From: an uncultured Eubacteriales bacterium
Lineage (GTDB): Bacteria > Bacillota_A > Clostridia > Oscillospirales > Oscillospiraceae
Direction: 5' to 3'
Assembly (NCBI GenBank): GCA_949742895.1
Contig: CATJRT010000145.1
Span: forward strand, 1-5,673
DNA: 5,673 nucleotides
The position numbers were made by a program, and so were the translations under genes. Positions 5,606 to 5,673 of the stretch are shown here, one piece after another. The first letter of the stretch is position 1, and every line of letters starts with the position of its first letter. The notes beneath the pieces were generated by a model. The model saw nothing but the letters and a program-made list of their open reading frames with translations. It did not search any database and had not been told where the DNA came from.

Positions 5606-5673
5606 ATGAGCGAAAAGAAGAGTTATCAAGCATGGACAATCTCAGATGAATTTTGGGAAGCAATTAAAGGAGA
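5606..5673 (+). CDS. IS5-family-like transposase, N-terminal fragment (runs off window)
   Basis: The first 22 codons read MSEKKSYQAWTISDEFW and then EAIKG. The pattern of a short basic leader, a W-x-[I/L]-[S/T]-D-E-x-W core and then I-K is the usual beginning of IS5-family transposases, where this region belongs to the DUF4096-like N-terminal DNA-binding domain. The DDE catalytic domain lies beyond the window. AAGGG at 5593-5597 is 8 bases before ATG 5606. An in-frame ATG at 5600 would add two residues (MK) but sits only 2 bases from that site, so 5606 is preferred. Whether the gene is intact is unknown. Confidence 0.75.
   Translation, partial: MSEKKSYQAWTISDEFWEAIKG

Larger units (their letters stand above)
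5553..5673 (+). mobile_element. Left end of an IS5-like insertion sequence (truncated by window)
   Basis: The sequence changes character at about 5553, from GC-rich to AT-richer. It begins GAGCCTATCACAAAATAAAG, which resembles IS5-type terminal inverted repeats. A -10 box and a transposase start follow within 60 bases, the normal compact layout of such an element. The bases just before it are CTTA. A TTA or TTAG target duplication would fit the IS5 family, but the right end is outside the window, so neither the boundary nor the duplication can be confirmed. The orientation is the same as the phage genes. Confidence 0.7.

Overview
The window is a stretch of a contractile-tailed (P2-like) phage or prophage in a GC-rich Gram-positive gut-type bacterium, followed by the left end of an insertion sequence. 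The host inference rests on strong AGGAGG-type ribosome binding sites in front of nearly every gene, on GC-rich coding sequence, and on fibre modules that I recognise from phages of Clostridia. A member of the Oscillospiraceae or Lachnospiraceae is plausible, but the species cannot be read from this sequence. Everything coding lies on the + strand.

Layout. Positions 3-131 are the last 42 codons of a gene that overlaps the next by ATGA. Positions 128-1258 encode a baseplate J-like wedge protein. Positions 1263-2171 encode a P2 gpI-type tail protein with an unusual C-terminal array of 27-residue repeats. Positions 2178-3137 encode a gpH-type tail fibre with a collar-fibre N-terminus. This is the W-J-I-H order of P2-like tails. 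Two small fibre-like proteins follow (3159-3704 and 3759-4154), separated by a GC-rich perfect hairpin. The last phage gene (4160-5314) is a fibre or spike with GHTH repeats, a YadA-head-like repeat stretch and a C-terminal Peptidase_G2 autocleavage/chaperone domain.

The genes are packed head to tail with short gaps or overlaps and no visible internal promoter or terminator, so they are probably one late transcript. J and I would finish the baseplate wedge, the 2178 protein would anchor the fibre to it, and the 3159, 3759 and 4160 products look like distal fibre or fibre-associated pieces that share modules with one another. The most notable features are module sharing and mosaicism: an ~80-residue domain present without gaps in two neighbouring genes, a similar C-terminal peptide in two neighbours, and an AT-rich core in the last fibre gene.

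Positions 5315-5551 hold no gene that I recognise, only a strong hairpin at 5450-5478. The holin/endolysin genes often found after a tail module are not seen. From about 5553 an IS5-like insertion sequence begins, with a terminal-repeat-like end, a -10 box and the first codons of a transposase that runs off the window. I saw no clearly new defence or regulatory system.
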